DNA of 64,000 nt from Henriciella sp. AS95 (GCF_038900055.1 NZ_JBBMQM010000001.1:744001-808000); one strand, 5' to 3'. Counted from the first letter of the stretch, positions 1-9,123 are shown. Notes: generated by a model not told the origin, from the sequence alone. A program made the numbers and translations.

Positions 1-1
1 G

Positions 2-526
2 CATGCGATTGAAGAGGCAGACAGCCCGCGCGCAGTCTTGCGTGAAGCGTGGCGATTGCTCGCACCGGAAGGCAGAATGCTGGTCGCGGTCGCCAATCGC
101 AAAAGCAGCTGGTCTCTTGTCGAGGGCACACCGTTTGGTCATGGCCGTCCCTGGACCCGCCGGCAGCTGATTGCCTACCTCAATGACCACTTGTTGCAGG
201 TGACAGCCAGCACAACCACGGTCCATATGCCGCCCATCAAGTTCGGCTTCATGGTGTCCGGGGCCGAGGCCTGGGAGAAAGTCGGACAGATTTTTGCCCC
301 CGGTCTAGGCGGTGTTGTTATGGTCGAAGCGGTCAAAAGGATGTATGCAAAACCTGGTAGTGGCGCCGTCGCACCGGTTACGGCTCTGTCAAAGGGGCGC
401 AAAGGTGTGGCACAACTGCCTAGAAAAGAGGCAGAGGTGAAAAGCGTTGAAAAACGGCAGAAAACACGCGTTGACCCGCAAGGTCGGGCGCGCTCAACTG
501 TAGAAGTTGAAAAATGGGAGGCTTAG
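2..526 (+). CDS. Class I SAM-dependent methyltransferase, C-terminal part (5' end outside window)
   Basis: The frame is open to the left edge and ends with TAG at 524-526, so only the C-terminal 174 codons are visible. The first part reads like the post-motif-III region of a type 11 methyltransferase (LREAWRLLAPEGRMLVAV, then GRPWTRRQL). The SAM-binding motifs themselves would lie upstream and cannot be checked. The last 50 residues are a basic, low-complexity tail. The stop lies 5 bases before the start of the PII gene, so the two are probably co-transcribed. Substrate unknown. Confidence 0.75.
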   Translation, partial: HAIEEADSPRAVLREAWRLLAPEGRMLVAVANRKSSWSLVEGTPFGHGRPWTRRQLIAYLNDHLLQVTASTTTVHMPPIKFGFMVSGAEAWEKVGQIFAPGLGGVVMVEAVKRMYAKPGSGAVAPVTALSKGRKGVAQLPRKEAEVKSVEKRQKTRVDPQGRARSTVEVEKWEA

Positions 527-531
527 GGGCC

Positions 532-876
532 ATGAAATTGATTACCGCCATCTTCAAGCCAAGCCGGCTTGACGCCGTCATAGACGCACTCAGCGAGGCT
601 GGTGTTGCCGGCCTTACCGTATCTGAGGTGCGTGGCTATGGCCGCCAGCAAGGCAAGACCGAAGTTTACCGCGGCGCTGAATACGAAGTTCGCCTTCTTC
701 CGAAAGTGAAGGTCGAGGTTGCATGCGCCGGCGCTGACATTGACCGTCTCGTCGAGTCCATTATCGGTGCCGCGAACACAGGCACGATCGGCGACGGCAA
801 GATTTTCGTCTCCGCGCTCGACTCTGTCACCCGCATCCGCACCGGTGAAAAGAACGAACAAGCCCTGAGCGGCTAA
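532..876 (+). CDS. glnB: Nitrogen regulatory protein P-II
   Basis: A 114-residue protein, almost exactly the family length. It is a trimeric sensor of 2-oxoglutarate, ATP/ADP and, through uridylylation, glutamine. The T-loop carries the modifiable tyrosine at position 51 (YRGAEYEV). The B-loop TGTIGDGKIF (83-92) and C-loop RIRTGE (101-106) are intact, so nucleotide binding should be normal. The ATG at 532 is preferred over an upstream in-frame ATG at 514 because the family starts MKLI and AGGGG lies just upstream. Neither glnA nor amtB is adjacent, so GlnB and GlnK cannot be told apart from context. A strong terminator follows. Confidence 0.93.
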   Translation: MKLITAIFKPSRLDAVIDALSEAGVAGLTVSEVRGYGRQQGKTEVYRGAEYEVRLLPKVKVEVACAGADIDRLVESIIGAANTGTIGDGKIFVSALDSVTRIRTGEKNEQALSG

Positions 877-905
877 GTCAAAGCGCAGTCCGTCAGGACG
901 CGCAG

Positions 906-941
906 AAAGCCGGTCGGGGGTCAGGGCCCGACCGGCTTTTT
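906..941 (+). terminator. Rho-independent terminator after the PII gene
   Basis: A 13-bp perfect stem (906-918 with 927-939, core GCCGGTCGGG) has an 8-base loop and runs directly into five T residues. The A's on the left arm give a U-tract on the other strand, so it can also end the convergent metW transcript, whose stop codon abuts it. Confidence 0.92.
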
Positions 942-1546
942 CATTTACGGTGAAGATGCAGGATAACCTCGTCGGCGCCCCAGTTTAGGCGCGACAGCCC
1001 GGCTTCCCTGAAACCGCCAACCTTTCCGTCTCTCACAGCGGCCATGGCCACAGTTTCAAGGCCGAGGTCACCGCAAAGCTCCACCATGTCGCGGGCCGTT
1101 GACGGATGTAGCGCGGCTTCGTCGTGCCAGATGCGATGGCCCGGCATACGGCCCGACGAGAAGAGCGACAGGCGGCGACGCCAGAGACCGTAATTCCTGA
1201 ACGACACGATCACATCGGGCGCGATACGCGCCAGCTCCCGCAGCACCAGGTGCGGCCGGCGCATTTGCTGGATCGCCTTGGACAGGATCGCGAAATCGAA
1301 GCCATTGTCGGGAAAGACTTCAAGGTCGCTATCGGCGTCTCCCTGAATGACAGACAGGCCGCGCGCCATTGCAGCGCCGGCAAGCTCACCAGACAGCTCC
1401 AGACCCCTCGCCCGAACATTCCGTTCAGCGACAAGAAGGGCGAGCAGGTCTCCATTGCCACAGCCAACATCAAGCACGCGTGCGCCTTCCGGCACGCGCT
1501 CTGCGATCGCCTTGTGGTCGGCGCGGGACAGGGACGGCTCGGTCAT
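941..1546 (-). CDS. metW: Methionine biosynthesis protein MetW
   Basis: A 201-residue class I methyltransferase-fold protein with motif [13 protein letters not shown] at residues 24-35. The body ([32 protein letters not shown]) is diagnostic for MetW. MetW partners MetX in methionine synthesis in many proteobacteria, probably stimulating the acyltransferase rather than acting alone. Its ATG overlaps the metX stop (ATGA), giving translational coupling. Transcription ends in the shared bidirectional terminator at 906-941. Confidence 0.93.
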   Translation of the reverse strand: MTEPSLSRADHKAIAERVPEGARVLDVGCGNGDLLALLVAERNVRARGLELSGELAGAAMARGLSVIQGDADSDLEVFPDNGFDFAILSKAIQQMRRPHLVLRELARIAPDVIVSFRNYGLWRRRLSLFSSGRMPGHRIWHDEAALHPSTARDMVELCGDLGLETVAMAAVRDGKVGGFREAGLSRLNWGADEVILHLHRK

Positions 1547-2682
1547 TGAATGCCTCGTTTGACGGCATTGGCGGACAGGAAGCCCGCGAGCGCATCTTCA
1601 AAAAGTGGCTCTTCAAGGAAGAACGCATCATGCCCGTTATCGGTCTCGATTTCGAGATAGCTGACTTCGGCCCCAGCCGCCGCGAGGGCGCGGGTGATTT
1701 CCCGCGTCGTCGAGGGTGGGTAGTGCCAGTCCGATGAGAAGGAGAACAGGCAAAAGCGGACGGGAGTGTCGACGAAAGCGTCTGCCAGGCGGCCATCATG
1801 GCGGGCGGCAAGGTCATAATAGTCCATGGCCCGCGTCACATAGAGATAGGAGTTGGCGTCAAACCGGTCGACGAATGAGTGGCCCTGGTGACGCAGATAG
1901 GATTCGACCTGGAAGTCTGCGTCAAAGCTGAAGCTCGTCTTGTCGCGGTCCTGGAGGCCGCGATCGAATTTCCGCTTCAGCGCCTCTTCGGAGACATAGG
2001 TGATGTGTGCGGCCATACGCGCAATGGCGAGACCGCGTGACGGCCGCTTGTTCTGCGCGAGGTATTGGCCGCCGCACCAGTCAGGGTCCGCCATGATCGA
2101 CTGGCGTCCGACCTCATAGAAGGCAATGTTCTGCGCCGAATGGCGGGCGGCGGTTGCAATTGGAATGGCCGTGAAGACACGGTCCGGCGCCTTCTCAGCC
2201 CAGTCCAGCACCTGCATGCCGCCCATTGAGCCGCCAATCACAGAGAACAGCGTGTCGATGCCGAGCGCATCGATGAAGGCGATCTGGGCCCGTACCATGT
2301 CGCTGATCGTGATCACAGGAAACCGTGTGCCCCAGGGCTTGCCGTCGGGGGCGTCCGATGCAGGTCCGGTCGTGCCCATGCAGCCACCGAGGACATTGGT
2401 CGCGATGACATGGAAGCGATTTGTGTCGATTGGCAGGCCGGGGCCGATCATGCGCGTCCACCAGGCGGGTCGCTCGGTAATCGGGTTCGGGGAGGCTGCA
2501 AACTGGTCGCCGGTCAGCGCGTGACATATCAGGATGGCGTTCGACTTGTCGGCGTTCAACTCGCCCCAGGTCTCGTAGGCAATGCGCACGTTTTGCAATC
2601 GCTCTCCACAATCGAGCGGGAGCGGATCGGGCAGCGTCAGATGGTTCACTTCGCTGATGGCAAGGTTTGACCGGTCGGACAT
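1543..2682 (-). CDS. metX: Homoserine O-acyltransferase (MetX)
   Basis: An alpha/beta-hydrolase that acylates homoserine as the first committed step of methionine synthesis. With the ATG at 2682 it is 379 residues. The nucleophile is Ser152 in GGSMGG (150-155). The triad is completed by Asp318 (SSDWHYPP) and His351 (NGHDAF). Sequence alone does not settle acetyl versus succinyl specificity. An in-frame TTG at 2718 would add 12 residues; neither start has a strong ribosome-binding site, so the start is uncertain. It leads a metX-metW operon and diverges from hisC. Confidence 0.93.
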   Translation of the reverse strand: MSDRSNLAISEVNHLTLPDPLPLDCGERLQNVRIAYETWGELNADKSNAILICHALTGDQFAASPNPITERPAWWTRMIGPGLPIDTNRFHVIATNVLGGCMGTTGPASDAPDGKPWGTRFPVITISDMVRAQIAFIDALGIDTLFSVIGGSMGGMQVLDWAEKAPDRVFTAIPIATAARHSAQNIAFYEVGRQSIMADPDWCGGQYLAQNKRPSRGLAIARMAAHITYVSEEALKRKFDRGLQDRDKTSFSFDADFQVESYLRHQGHSFVDRFDANSYLYVTRAMDYYDLAARHDGRLADAFVDTPVRFCLFSFSSDWHYPPSTTREITRALAAAGAEVSYLEIETDNGHDAFFLEEPLFEDALAGFLSANAVKRGIQ

Positions 2683-2849
2683 CGCGCCTGAGGTGTCGGC
2701 AGCAGTGGGTGAAGTCAAGTCAATTCAGACTGATGGAGATGCGCAATAATCATCTGGAACTTATCGGTGCAGATGCGCAGAACGCATTGGCTGACTTGAT
2801 TTTCCCTCCGTCTTTGATCACGAGGAGGGCAAGTTGAGGAGCAGGACAC
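2683..2849. promoter_or_regulatory. Divergent metX / hisC promoter region with short repeats
   Basis: This 167-base interval serves both the metXW (minus) and hisC-tyrC (plus) operons. It holds a direct repeat AGATGCGCA at 2737-2745 and 2771-2779, 34 bases apart. Inverted AAGTCA/TGACTT arms occur at 2717-2722 and 2791-2796. A SAM-II riboswitch was looked for upstream of metX and its conserved core was not found. Any regulator is unknown. A good ribosome-binding site (GAGGAGCAGG, 2836-2845) precedes hisC. Confidence 0.4.
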
Positions 2850-3932
2850 ATGACCGGGCCGAAGCCGCTTGCGAATATTCTTGAGATCACGCCGTACAAG
2901 GGCGGGCAGAAACTCGACCATGGCTGGAAGCTGTCGTCGAATGAGAACCCGCTCGGCTGCAGTGCGGCGGCGCGCGAAGCCCTTTCGAAAACGGCAGAGC
3001 ATCTTGAACTCTACCCTGATGGCTCGGCGCTCAAATTGCGCGAAGCCATTGGCAAGAAATACGGAATTGATCCCGACCGGATCGTCTGCGGCGCCGGGTC
3101 GGATGAGATCTTTCAATTGCTTGGCCGCGCTTATCTCTCGCCGGGCGATGAGATTATCCAGTCCGAGCACGGTTTTCTGGTTTACCGGCTGGTGGCCCAG
3201 CAGTCTGGTGCGAAATGCATCAGTGCGCCCGAACAGGACCTGAAAGCCGATGTCGACGCCATTCTCGAGCGCGTCACCGACAAGACGAAGATCATCTTCC
3301 TTGCTAATCCCAACAATCCGACGGGCAGCTACATTCCGTTCAAGGAGGTCAAGCGGCTGCATGCCGGTCTGCGCGACGACATCCTGCTGGTTCTGGACGG
3401 GGCCTATGCTGAATATGTTCAGAAGAATGACTACGCCGCCGGCATGGAGCTGGCGGGCGAAGCGCCGAACGTTCTGGTCACGCGAACCTTCTCGAAGATT
3501 CACGGGCTCGCCGGTCTGCGCATGGGCTGGGCTTACGGCCCTGAAAGCGTGATCGATGCTATCCACCGCGTGCGCGGCCCGTTCAACACGACCTCTGTCG
3601 CACAGGCCGCGGCAATTGCAGCGCTCAGCGACGAGCGGTTTGTATCTGAATCGGTCGAACACAATAATTCCGAGCTTGAGCGTGTTGGCGCTGGTCTCGA
3701 AAAGCTGGGCTTCAAGATCTATCCAAGCGTCGGCAATTTCCTGCTGATAGAGTTTGAAGACAAGGATGGCCGTCGCTCGACAGATGCGGACGCCTTCCTG
3801 CGTGAACGCGGCATCGTGATCCGTGACATGAATGCTTACGGCTTGCCGAAATGCCTGCGCCTCTCGATTGGCACCAAGCAAGCCAATGACGATGTGCTCG
3901 CGGCGTTTAAAGCCTTCAAGAAAGCCAGCTGA
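2850..3932 (+). CDS. hisC: Histidinol-phosphate / aromatic amino acid aminotransferase
   Basis: A 360-residue fold-type I PLP aminotransferase. The N-terminal SSNENPLG, the NPNNPTG loop (153-159), the PLP lysine K216 in TFSKIHGLAGLR, and the C-terminal RLSIGTKQ arginine all match HisC. The family uses histidinol phosphate and often also phenylpyruvate or 4-hydroxyphenylpyruvate. Because tyrC follows after 2 bases and no other his genes are nearby, its main job here may be the tyrosine/phenylalanine transamination. This is an inference from context. The start is supported by GAGGAG 5-10 bases upstream. Confidence 0.92.
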   Translation: MTGPKPLANILEITPYKGGQKLDHGWKLSSNENPLGCSAAAREALSKTAEHLELYPDGSALKLREAIGKKYGIDPDRIVCGAGSDEIFQLLGRAYLSPGDEIIQSEHGFLVYRLVAQQSGAKCISAPEQDLKADVDAILERVTDKTKIIFLANPNNPTGSYIPFKEVKRLHAGLRDDILLVLDGAYAEYVQKNDYAAGMELAGEAPNVLVTRTFSKIHGLAGLRMGWAYGPESVIDAIHRVRGPFNTTSVAQAAAIAALSDERFVSESVEHNNSELERVGAGLEKLGFKIYPSVGNFLLIEFEDKDGRRSTDADAFLRERGIVIRDMNAYGLPKCLRLSIGTKQANDDVLAAFKAFKKAS

Positions 3933-3934
3933 AA

Positions 3935-4870
3935 ATGAGCCCCGCGACCTTCGATGAGATTGCCATTATCGGCATTGGCCTCATCGGCTCGTCGCTGGCG
4001 CGCGCCGCCAGGGAAACCGGCGCTGCTACGAAAGTCAGCCTTTACGACGCCAATGAAGAGGTGCGCAGCACTGCATCAAGGCTGGGCCTTGGTCATGTCT
4101 GCGATGATCTGAAATCGGTCTGCCAGTCTGCTGACTGTGTCCTTCTCTGCGTGCCGGTTGGTGCGATTGAGGCAACGATGCAGGAGATTGCGCCCTACCT
4201 GAAGCCTGCCTCCATCATCACAGATGTTGGCTCGGTCAAGGAAAGCGCGCTGACGGCGATGCAGGCGCATTGCCCGGCCCATGTGCACCTGATTCCGGGT
4301 CACCCCATCGCCGGCACGGAGAAGTCTGGTCCCGAAGCCGGGTTTGCGAGCCTTTTTCGCGGTGCATGGCATATCCTGACGCCTATTCCGAAGCAGGGCG
4401 AAGCCTATAATGGCGCGGTTGACCGGCTCGCCGCGTTCTGGGAGCGCCTTGGCGCGCGTGTTGAGATCATGGATGCCGCTCGTCATGATCGCGTCCTCGC
4501 CATCACGTCTCACCTGCCGCACCTCATCGCCTACAATATCGTCTCCACCGCCTACGATATGGAAAGCGTCGGCGAGGGCGAGGTGGTGAAATACTCGGCT
4601 GGCGGTTTTCGCGATTTTACCCGTATTGCCGCGTCCGACCCGACAATGTGGCGAGACGTGTTCCTCAACAACAAGGACGCCGTGCTGGAGACGCTGGGGC
4701 GTTTTAGCGAGGATCTGGCAGCGCTTCAGCGCGCGATCCGCTGGGGCGATGGCGACACGCTGATGCGGGAGTTCGAGCGGGCTCGCGGCATACGCAAGGC
4801 GATCATCGAGGCCGGGCAGGATACGGACGAGACCAATTTCGGCCGAAACACACCTGACAAGAACGACTGA
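3935..4870 (+). CDS. tyrC: Prephenate/arogenate dehydrogenase
   Basis: A 311-residue NAD(P)-dependent dehydrogenase that oxidatively decarboxylates prephenate or arogenate on the way to tyrosine. The Rossmann motif GIGLIG is at residues 13-18 and DVGSVK at 97-102. The catalytic/substrate segment GHPIAGTEKSG is at 122-132. There is no chorismate mutase domain; a separate AroQ is encoded at 12363-12656. It starts 2 bases after hisC and is certainly co-transcribed with it. Confidence 0.9.
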   Translation: MSPATFDEIAIIGIGLIGSSLARAARETGAATKVSLYDANEEVRSTASRLGLGHVCDDLKSVCQSADCVLLCVPVGAIEATMQEIAPYLKPASIITDVGSVKESALTAMQAHCPAHVHLIPGHPIAGTEKSGPEAGFASLFRGAWHILTPIPKQGEAYNGAVDRLAAFWERLGARVEIMDAARHDRVLAITSHLPHLIAYNIVSTAYDMESVGEGEVVKYSAGGFRDFTRIAASDPTMWRDVFLNNKDAVLETLGRFSEDLAALQRAIRWGDGDTLMREFERARGIRKAIIEAGQDTDETNFGRNTPDKND

Positions 4871-4883
4871 AAAGCAGAGCGGT

Positions 4884-4918
4884 GGGGCGGACGCTGTCCC
4901 CTCAGGCCTGTCCGCCCC
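4884..4918 (+). terminator. Possible transcript-end hairpin after tyrC
   Basis: A perfect 9-bp GC-rich stem (GGGGCGGAC 4884-4892 with GTCCGCCCC 4910-4918) has a 17-base loop, 14 bases after the tyrC stop. There is no T-tract, so it may be a 3'-end stabiliser or a Rho-linked site rather than an intrinsic terminator. The rest of the gap to 5157 shows no supportable gene. Confidence 0.45.
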
Positions 4919-5157
4919 CGCGCGCGTTCTGCAACGCGATCGCGCGGCCTGCCCTGCCGCTTGAACGCATCAAGGACAGGGCGGCGCGAAGCCGCACAGC
5001 GCCTTCTGTGGTTCAGGGGAGAAGGCCACCGGCGCTGATATTCGCAATTTAACGGACCCAAGCTGAACAGGTGCGCCGCACACGCGTTGCTTTGTGTTCA
5101 TGCTGCGTTCGGATATGAACTGATAGCTGAAGCGACAAACCAAGAGAGGTTGCACCA

Positions 5158-5634
5158 ATGATCAGAACTGCAAGCGCCATCGCCATCCTCGCGGCAGGCC
5201 TCATGGGCTGCACCACGGCCAAACCGTATGGGCCCGCAGCGTCCGCAACAGCGCAGGGCTACCTGGTCCAGCCGATTGAGACCAATCGCTACCGCGTCTC
5301 CTATACGGCCCTGACGCCCGACGAGGCGCGTCGGTATGCGTTGCGCCGTGCGGCTGAAGTGACCGTGGAGCAGGGTGCGGACTGGTTCCGCGTCGTTTCT
5401 AACTATACCGACCAGGATTACTCCCGGTCCGGCGGGTCGTCTGTTTCGGTCGGCGGATCGTCGGGCGGTCGCTATTCTGGCGTGGGTGTCGGTGTCGGTA
5501 TTGGTCTTCCCCTCGGCGGCGGAGACTCCAAGACCACTGAAGCCCTTGAAATCATAACCGGATCGGGATCAAAGCCCGATGAACCGAACGCCTATGATGC
5601 GCGGTCAGTCCTGGTGAACACGGCAGGATACTAG
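5158..5634 (+). CDS. Lipoprotein of the CC0125/CC1285 type
   Basis: A 158-residue predicted lipoprotein: a short basic start, a hydrophobic stretch and the lipobox LMGC with Cys18. The mature part resembles the Caulobacter CC0125/CC1285 lipoproteins (LTPDEARRYALRRAAEVT, then DWFRVV). A Gly/Ser-rich patch (91-122) with a GVGVGVGIG run may be flexible or membrane-interacting. GAGAGG lies about 10 bases upstream of the ATG. Its 3' end overlaps the convergent SDR gene by 4 bases. Function unknown; the family call is from memory of the pattern. Confidence 0.75.
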   Translation: MIRTASAIAILAAGLMGCTTAKPYGPAASATAQGYLVQPIETNRYRVSYTALTPDEARRYALRRAAEVTVEQGADWFRVVSNYTDQDYSRSGGSSVSVGGSSGGRYSGVGVGVGIGLPLGGGDSKTTEALEIITGSGSKPDEPNAYDARSVLVNTAGY

Positions 5635-6344
5635 GCCGGGACTTCCTTCCCGGCCCAATCGAAGACTTTTCCGGTGTCCTCTGGCGTCAGGCGATCGACG
5701 ACGCCGAGCAGGTAGCCTGCTGATTGTTCAGCACTGAAGAGCTGTTTGCCAGGAACGTTGGCCTGAAAGGGTTTCGAGAGATCGGTATCAACCGTTCCCG
5801 GATGCAGGCCGACACAGATCGACTGGTCATTCTTGCGCCGCCATTCGATTGCGAAGTTGCGGATCAGCATGTTCAGTGCGGCTTTGGAAGCGCGGTAGGC
5901 GTGCCAGCCGCCGAGGCGATTATCGCTGATGGAGCCGACACGCGCAGAGACGGCTGCGAACACTGCGCGTCGATCATTTGGCATGATCGACAGGAAGTGC
6001 TTGGCGATGAGCGCCGGGCCGAATGTATTGATATCGAACACCCGCCGGTAGGAGTCCAAACCCTGATGACGCCAGCTTTTTTCAGGCTGCGTGTCGCCCT
6101 CGGACAGAAGGCCGGATGCCACGATAACGAGCTCTGGGTGCCCAGCCTTTGCGACCTGGTTTGCCGCTGCCTTGATGGTGGCTTCATCCAGAATGTCGAT
6201 ATGCCCGGGCACGACACCGGCAGGCCAATCGCGAACCTCGCGTCTCGAGAAGGCGTGAATGGTCCCAAACTTGCTGTTATGGCTGAGAGCGAGGGTGAGG
6301 GCGCGGCCAATACCTCCGCTAGCACCGATGATGACTGCTGACAT
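5631..6344 (-). CDS. Short-chain dehydrogenase/reductase family protein
   Basis: A 237-residue classical SDR. The cofactor motif is GASGGIG (7-13), followed by a candidate serine S133 (AVSARVG) and the catalytic pair Y150/K154 (YRASK). The short form and the downstream PGTVDTDLSKPF segment resemble the CsgA-like cell-to-cell-signalling SDR subgroup. Substrate unknown. It stands alone between the lipoprotein gene and tRNA-Leu. Confidence 0.85.
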   Translation of the reverse strand: MSAVIIGASGGIGRALTLALSHNSKFGTIHAFSRREVRDWPAGVVPGHIDILDEATIKAAANQVAKAGHPELVIVASGLLSEGDTQPEKSWRHQGLDSYRRVFDINTFGPALIAKHFLSIMPNDRRAVFAAVSARVGSISDNRLGGWHAYRASKAALNMLIRNFAIEWRRKNDQSICVGLHPGTVDTDLSKPFQANVPGKQLFSAEQSAGYLLGVVDRLTPEDTGKVFDWAGKEVPA

Positions 6345-6404
6345 GGAGAATGAGGTAGTGTTTCAGAGAAATTGGCAAGGCTTTGCCGCTCTATCCATCG
6401 CGAA

Positions 6405-6491
6405 TGGTACCTCTGGCCGGACTCGAACCGGCACTCTGTTGCCAGAAACGGATTTTGAATCCGTCGCGTCTACCGATTCCGCCACAGAGGC
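6405..6491 (-). tRNA. tRNA-Leu (anticodon CAA)
   Basis: Read on the minus strand, the 87 bases fold as a class II tRNA. The acceptor stem is GCCTCTG with CAGAGGT (one G-U closing pair). The anticodon arm ACGGA-TTCAAAA-TCCGT carries CAA. A long variable arm is present, the T-arm is GCCGGTTCGAGTCCGGC, and CCA is encoded at the 3' end (6405-6407). It decodes UUG. Confidence 0.95.
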
Positions 6492-6578
6492 ACTCGGATG
6501 GAAGGCATGCTCCTGCCTCAAGAGGAAAGATGCGTCAATCGTCTCGACCACCACACAAAAGCGCGATACCCGATTTTC

Positions 6579-7181
6579 ATGACCGAACAGATCACTCCGC
6601 ACACCTTTTTGCAGTCGATTGAGCGCATGGCCGACGAGGCGACGGAGGAGGGATTTTCCCTGCGCCAGATCTTTGACCGGCTCGACGAGCGCGCATTTGG
6701 CGCGGCGCTGTTCATTCTGGCATTGCCCTGCTGCATCCCTTTTCTCTACGGCGTCCCACAGGTCGTCTCACTGCCAATGATGGCGCTTGCCGCCCAAATG
6801 GTGGCGGGCCGGGAAGAGCCGTGGCTGCCGGAGAAATTCGCGAAGCGGATGATCGACAAAAAGGGACTCACGCGGACAGCCAAAGGGGGACGTAAGTGGT
6901 TTGGCTGGCTGGAGAAAATCGCCAGGCCGCGGTTCACTTTCCTGATGGGCAATCGTGGTGAGCGAATTATCGGACTTTTCCTGGTCTTCTTTTGCGCGTC
7001 CATTCTAGTGCCGTTGCCGTCGACCAATACAGTTCCCGGAATCGGCGTTGCAATTGTTGCATTCGGTCTGATGGCCCGCGATGGAATCCTCGTGATCCTG
7101 GGGTCGATTATCGGAACGGCCTGGATCGCGACGTTGATCATCCTCGTCGCTCTCGGCATCAAGACTGTCACAGGTTCATGA
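6579..7181 (+). CDS. ExoD family exopolysaccharide synthesis membrane protein
   Basis: A 200-residue integral membrane protein of the ExoD family, named for a Rhizobium exopolysaccharide phenotype; the biochemical role is not established. Hydrophobic segments lie at about 40-77 (with the conserved ALPCCIPFLYGVPQ), 129-150 and 155-195. The ATG at 6579 is preferred to an in-frame start at 6498, because the family begins close to this point and the extra residues would read through sequence beside the tRNA. Confidence 0.82.
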   Translation: MTEQITPHTFLQSIERMADEATEEGFSLRQIFDRLDERAFGAALFILALPCCIPFLYGVPQVVSLPMMALAAQMVAGREEPWLPEKFAKRMIDKKGLTRTAKGGRKWFGWLEKIARPRFTFLMGNRGERIIGLFLVFFCASILVPLPSTNTVPGIGVAIVAFGLMARDGILVILGSIIGTAWIATLIILVALGIKTVTGS

Positions 7182-7272
7182 CGAGGCGCGCTTGAACGCC
7201 GCATTGCGCCATGCTCTCGCCTTGGTCATTGTCCAGCTAATCAAACGACCAAGATTTGGACATTAGGGACGA

Positions 7273-7794
7273 ATGACCGCATTTCTGGCACCGGTTTTCA
7301 GAACGTGGCGCTGGCCGTTGATCGCGCTGTTGGCTTCGCTTGCCATGCTGGCTTCTGCCCATGCGTTCGAGCGTCTTGCCTATTTTCTCCCCTGCCAGCT
7401 TTGCCTGCGCCAGAGAGAGGTGTACTGGGCGGCCGCAGCAATGGCGGTCACCGGACTGGTTCTCTGGAACTTTCGCCAGAACCGACGCTTCCTGGTTGCC
7501 TTCAATGTCATGCTTGCGCTGGTTTTCCTGACAGGAGCCGTTGTCGCGGTTTACCATTCGGGCGTTGAATGGCGCTGGTGGCCCGCCCCGACAGGGTGCG
7601 TGGATGGGCCTGTCGATGTGATGAGTATTGATATGGGCGGCCTTGATGAGCGCACGGCCACGGCGTCGTGTCTCGATGCGCCGTTCCGCATTCTGGGTCT
7701 GTCCATGGCCGGCTGGAATGCGCTCGCTTCGATCGTGCTGGCCGCGTTCAGTTTTATAGCTGCAACCAAGGCGCTTCCAAAGGATCTCGCCTAA
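7273..7794 (+). CDS. dsbB: Disulfide bond formation protein B
   Basis: A 173-residue four-helix inner-membrane quinone reductase that re-oxidises DsbA. The first periplasmic pair is Cys41/Cys44 in PCQLCLRQ. The second pair is Cys109 and Cys133. Arg46, next to the first pair, matches the quinone-linked arginine. The DsbA partner is not in the window. The stop codon overlaps the convergent DUF3429 gene by 4 bases. Confidence 0.93.
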   Translation: MTAFLAPVFRTWRWPLIALLASLAMLASAHAFERLAYFLPCQLCLRQREVYWAAAAMAVTGLVLWNFRQNRRFLVAFNVMLALVFLTGAVVAVYHSGVEWRWWPAPTGCVDGPVDVMSIDMGGLDERTATASCLDAPFRILGLSMAGWNALASIVLAAFSFIAATKALPKDLA

Positions 7795-8249
7795 AGCCCG
7801 AAACTTGGAACAGCCCAGGCGAAAACCAGACTGCCCGCTGCCGCCACAGTCGCGCCGAGCCGCATCGGCTTGAACCAGGCTGGCACCCTGGTCGACGTCC
7901 AGTCCCAGGCCAGCTGGATCACGAAGAGGGCGGCGAGCGCCAGATACCAGTTCGGGTTTGGCAGCAGGATAATGGCGAATGGCAGGATGACCCAGCCAAG
8001 CAGGGCCGGCATGACGGACAGGATGAGCGTCGAGGACCGCGACCTGTCGGACGTCAGTGACATCCCCCACCTGATCCCGCCGAGAAAGCTGAGGATGACG
8101 GCAGCATAGGTCTGAAGCCACAATCCAGCCGTCGCATTGGTAGGGGCTTCAAGTGTCGCCGTGGCGACCGAGAAACCGAGAAACGGTAGAGCGCCAGCGG
8201 CGGTCAGAATGAGCGCGGTGCGGCGAAAGGCGGAGCTATGATCAATCAT
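7791..8249 (-). CDS. DUF3429 family membrane protein
   Basis: A 152-residue protein with about four or five hydrophobic helices and the conserved family core AAVILSFLGGIRWGMSL and DWTSTRVPAWFKPMR. No biochemical function is known. The ATG at 8249 is chosen over an in-frame TTG at 8258. Confidence 0.75.
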   Translation of the reverse strand: MIDHSSAFRRTALILTAAGALPFLGFSVATATLEAPTNATAGLWLQTYAAVILSFLGGIRWGMSLTSDRSRSSTLILSVMPALLGWVILPFAIILLPNPNWYLALAALFVIQLAWDWTSTRVPAWFKPMRLGATVAAAGSLVFAWAVPSFGL

Positions 8250-8382
8250 GCAGGCCAATATGGGGCCGACGATGCAGCGGTCCAGCGATTTGCTCTAATT
8301 CGTGAACAACTCGTTGTCGGATTGTGTGAAATTGAAACTATGCATTCATGCCGTGTAAATCACGATTGTTTACAACTCTGTC

Positions 8383-9021
8383 ATGCCTCGTCGCCTGATT
8401 GCCCTCCTTATTTCCGGCATTTCCATCGTGTTCGCCTTTGGCGCGCTGACGGCGATCCGCTGGCCGAGCATCATGATGTTTCTGGGCCTGTTCTTTCATC
8501 CCGACCCGTCGCTGGGTCTCAGCAATATTAACTGGCGGGAACTCGGCTTTGCTTATGGCGCGCCATACTTCCTGGCAGCGCTTTGTTTCTACGCCTCATC
8601 GATCTGTGTCGCATCGCGGCGCAAGGGATCGATCATCTGGTACATCATGGGCTGTGTGTCGGCGACACCAAGCTTCTATCTGGTTGATTTCGAGCAGGGC
8701 TGGTGGCGCAACCCCAGTGGCCCGGAGGGCATGGTCGCGGGTGGGGCTGTGATGATCATCCTGCTTGGCATTGCAGTGGCGCTCCTGCGGAGACGACGTG
8801 TCGGCGAAGTGGTGAGCGAAGACGGTGAAGAAGATGGCAGCGTACAGCTCAGCAAGGAGCAGTTCGAGGCGTTAATCGCCAGATCAGAGGCGCGCTCGGC
8901 GCCCGCTGAAGAGACAGTACGCCCGGTTCGCCGCCGGGGCCCCGTTCCGGCCGCGATTGCTCGCCAGCGCGCGCATTTTGCTGCCGAAGGCCGCCGCATG
9001 AAGGCACGGCGTGGACGCTGA
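8383..9021 (+). CDS. Hypothetical four-TM membrane protein
   Basis: A 212-residue protein not recognised as a known family. Four hydrophobic helices (about 6-26, 56-77, 83-103, 115-135) are followed by a cytoplasmic-looking tail. The tail has an acidic patch (EDGEEDGS) and then a very basic, Arg/Ala-rich end. A WWR motif sits just before the fourth helix, where the next two proteins have WRD. It may be a distant relative of them. Its promoter region (8250-8382) is AT-rich. Confidence 0.6.
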   Translation: MPRRLIALLISGISIVFAFGALTAIRWPSIMMFLGLFFHPDPSLGLSNINWRELGFAYGAPYFLAALCFYASSICVASRRKGSIIWYIMGCVSATPSFYLVDFEQGWWRNPSGPEGMVAGGAVMIILLGIAVALLRRRRVGEVVSEDGEEDGSVQLSKEQFEALIARSEARSAPAEETVRPVRRRGPVPAAIARQRAHFAAEGRRMKARRGR

Positions 9022-9123
9022 AACCCTACCAGGTTCGTGTCAACTTTGACGACCTTGTTCAGAAAGTTTTGAGGACATGTGGCTAGCGTTCGAGGCAGTC
9101 TCGGCGAGAGGGAGCCAACCAAG

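Noticed and set aside
2683-2849. SAM-II riboswitch upstream of metX
   Set aside because: The expected pseudoknot core and conserved A-rich 3' segment could not be found on the minus strand; only short repeats are present.
2715-3881. Long open frame (388 codons) antisense to hisC
   Set aside because: hisC is unmistakable on the other strand; the antisense translation has no family motifs and is explained by high GC content.
4970-5158. Minus-strand 62-codon frame between tyrC and the lipoprotein gene
   Set aside because: It overlaps the promoter of the lipoprotein gene, has no ribosome-binding site and no recognisable sequence features.
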